Source of the DNA: Bacteroidales bacterium UBA5621
GTDB taxonomy: Bacteria; Bacteroidota; Bacteroidia; Bacteroidales; VadinHA17
Assembly (NCBI GenBank): GCA_002424525.1
Contig: DIKJ01000159.1
Location: forward strand, 11,642 to 26,450
Reading direction: 5' to 3'
Length of the DNA: 14,809 bases
In this document: positions 14,540 to 14,809 of the stretch, piece by piece
How the letters are laid out: every line of letters starts with the position of its first letter
How positions within the stretch are numbered: position 1 is the first letter of the stretch
Notes under the pieces: generated by a model
The model's database searches: none
Told to the model about the DNA's origin: nothing
The model's input: the letters and a program-made list of their open reading frames with translations, nothing else
Translations under genes and position numbers: made by a program

Positions 14540-14809
14540 TTAGTATTCCCAGAGATCGTGTTCAAATTCAAACAGTTCGGTCTTAATGCGTTCAGCTTCA
14601 AAAAGGGTATATTTTCCGACTGTGTAATCACTGATGAACCGGTCGTTGTAGACGTTTGATTCGCCATAGATAATACTGCCGAATCTCCTTTGCATGAAGA
14701 GGTCGTCAAAAGAGATCCTTTGTGCGTCGTTACCGGCAACGAAAGCCTCTTTTGTAGCCAGGACGTCACGGACCTCATCATATTTGATCCAGAAGAGGGG
14801 TTTCCTCAT
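14540..14809 (-). CDS. gldN: Gliding motility / type IX secretion protein GldN (PorN), C-terminal fragment
   Basis: The last 89 residues of GldN/PorN, a periplasmic component that forms the ring with GldK at the outer membrane in the type IX secretion system. Recognisable features of the family are FWIKYDEVRDVLA, NDAQRISFDDLFMQRRFGS, IYGESNVYNDRFI and the extreme C-terminus EAERIKTELFEFEHDLWEY. The 5' part lies beyond the window's right edge, and the methionine at the edge is internal, since full GldN proteins are about 250-350 residues. The usual neighbours gldK, gldL and gldM would be expected further right. It is convergent with manC across a shared terminator. Confidence 0.95.
   Translation of the reverse strand: MRKPLFWIKYDEVRDVLATKEAFVAGNDAQRISFDDLFMQRRFGSIIYGESNVYNDRFISDYTVGKYTLFEAERIKTELFEFEHDLWEY

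Noticed and set aside
1..14809. CRISPR array, insertion sequence, tRNA or toxin-antitoxin pair
   Set aside because: No regularly spaced direct repeats, no terminal inverted repeats with target duplications, no transposase-like frame and no cloverleaf were seen on reading both strands.

Overview
The window looks like chromosomal DNA of a free-living Bacteroidota, most likely order Bacteroidales or a close relative. Three things point there: the C-terminus of a GldN/PorN-type gliding and type IX secretion protein, families largely confined to Bacteroidota (DUF4296 lipoprotein, a short DUF4834-like protein), and exact copies of the Bacteroidota -7 promoter motif TAnnTTTG at a constant distance before several start codons. 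Arginine is very often encoded by AGG. I see no mobile element, tRNA, rRNA, CRISPR array or phage gene, and no gene-free stretch longer than 300 bases. The longest gaps are 13230-13403 (174 nt) and 8695-8829 (135 nt); both hold regulatory signals described below.

Layout. (1) 1-1289, plus strand: the C-terminal part of sigma-54 (rpoN), overlapping by one base a polytopic PAP2-like membrane protein. (2) 1278-7593, minus strand: a long run that begins at rbfA and continues through a SAM methyltransferase, a LolC/LolE-type ABC permease, a DUF4296 lipoprotein and an amidohydrolase, joined by very short gaps or overlaps. A short spacer with its own promoter candidate then leads to a radical SAM protein and a glycosyltransferase. 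(3) 7705-11729, plus strand: trpS, then an 883-residue membrane-anchored protein ending in a repeat beta-propeller, then a 65-residue membrane peptide. (4) 11713-13229, minus strand: an MlaE/MlaF-type lipid transport pair. (5) 13404-14489, plus strand: mannose-1-phosphate guanylyltransferase, ending in a strong bidirectional terminator shared with the convergent gldN fragment (14540-14809).

Several genes serve the cell envelope: LolC/E-type permease, DUF4296 lipoprotein, MlaEF, ManC (GDP-mannose for glycans), glycosyltransferase, PAP2-like protein and GldN. The rest are housekeeping genes (rbfA, trpS, rpoN). Most of the window is ordinary core chromosome. The most unusual structure is in the trpS-downstream gap. 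There, a sigma-54-like -24/-12 element on the minus strand lies about 70 nt upstream of a textbook intrinsic terminator that also points leftward. Together they could make a small untranslated RNA ending at the trpS stop codon. This is a hypothesis from sequence pattern only.
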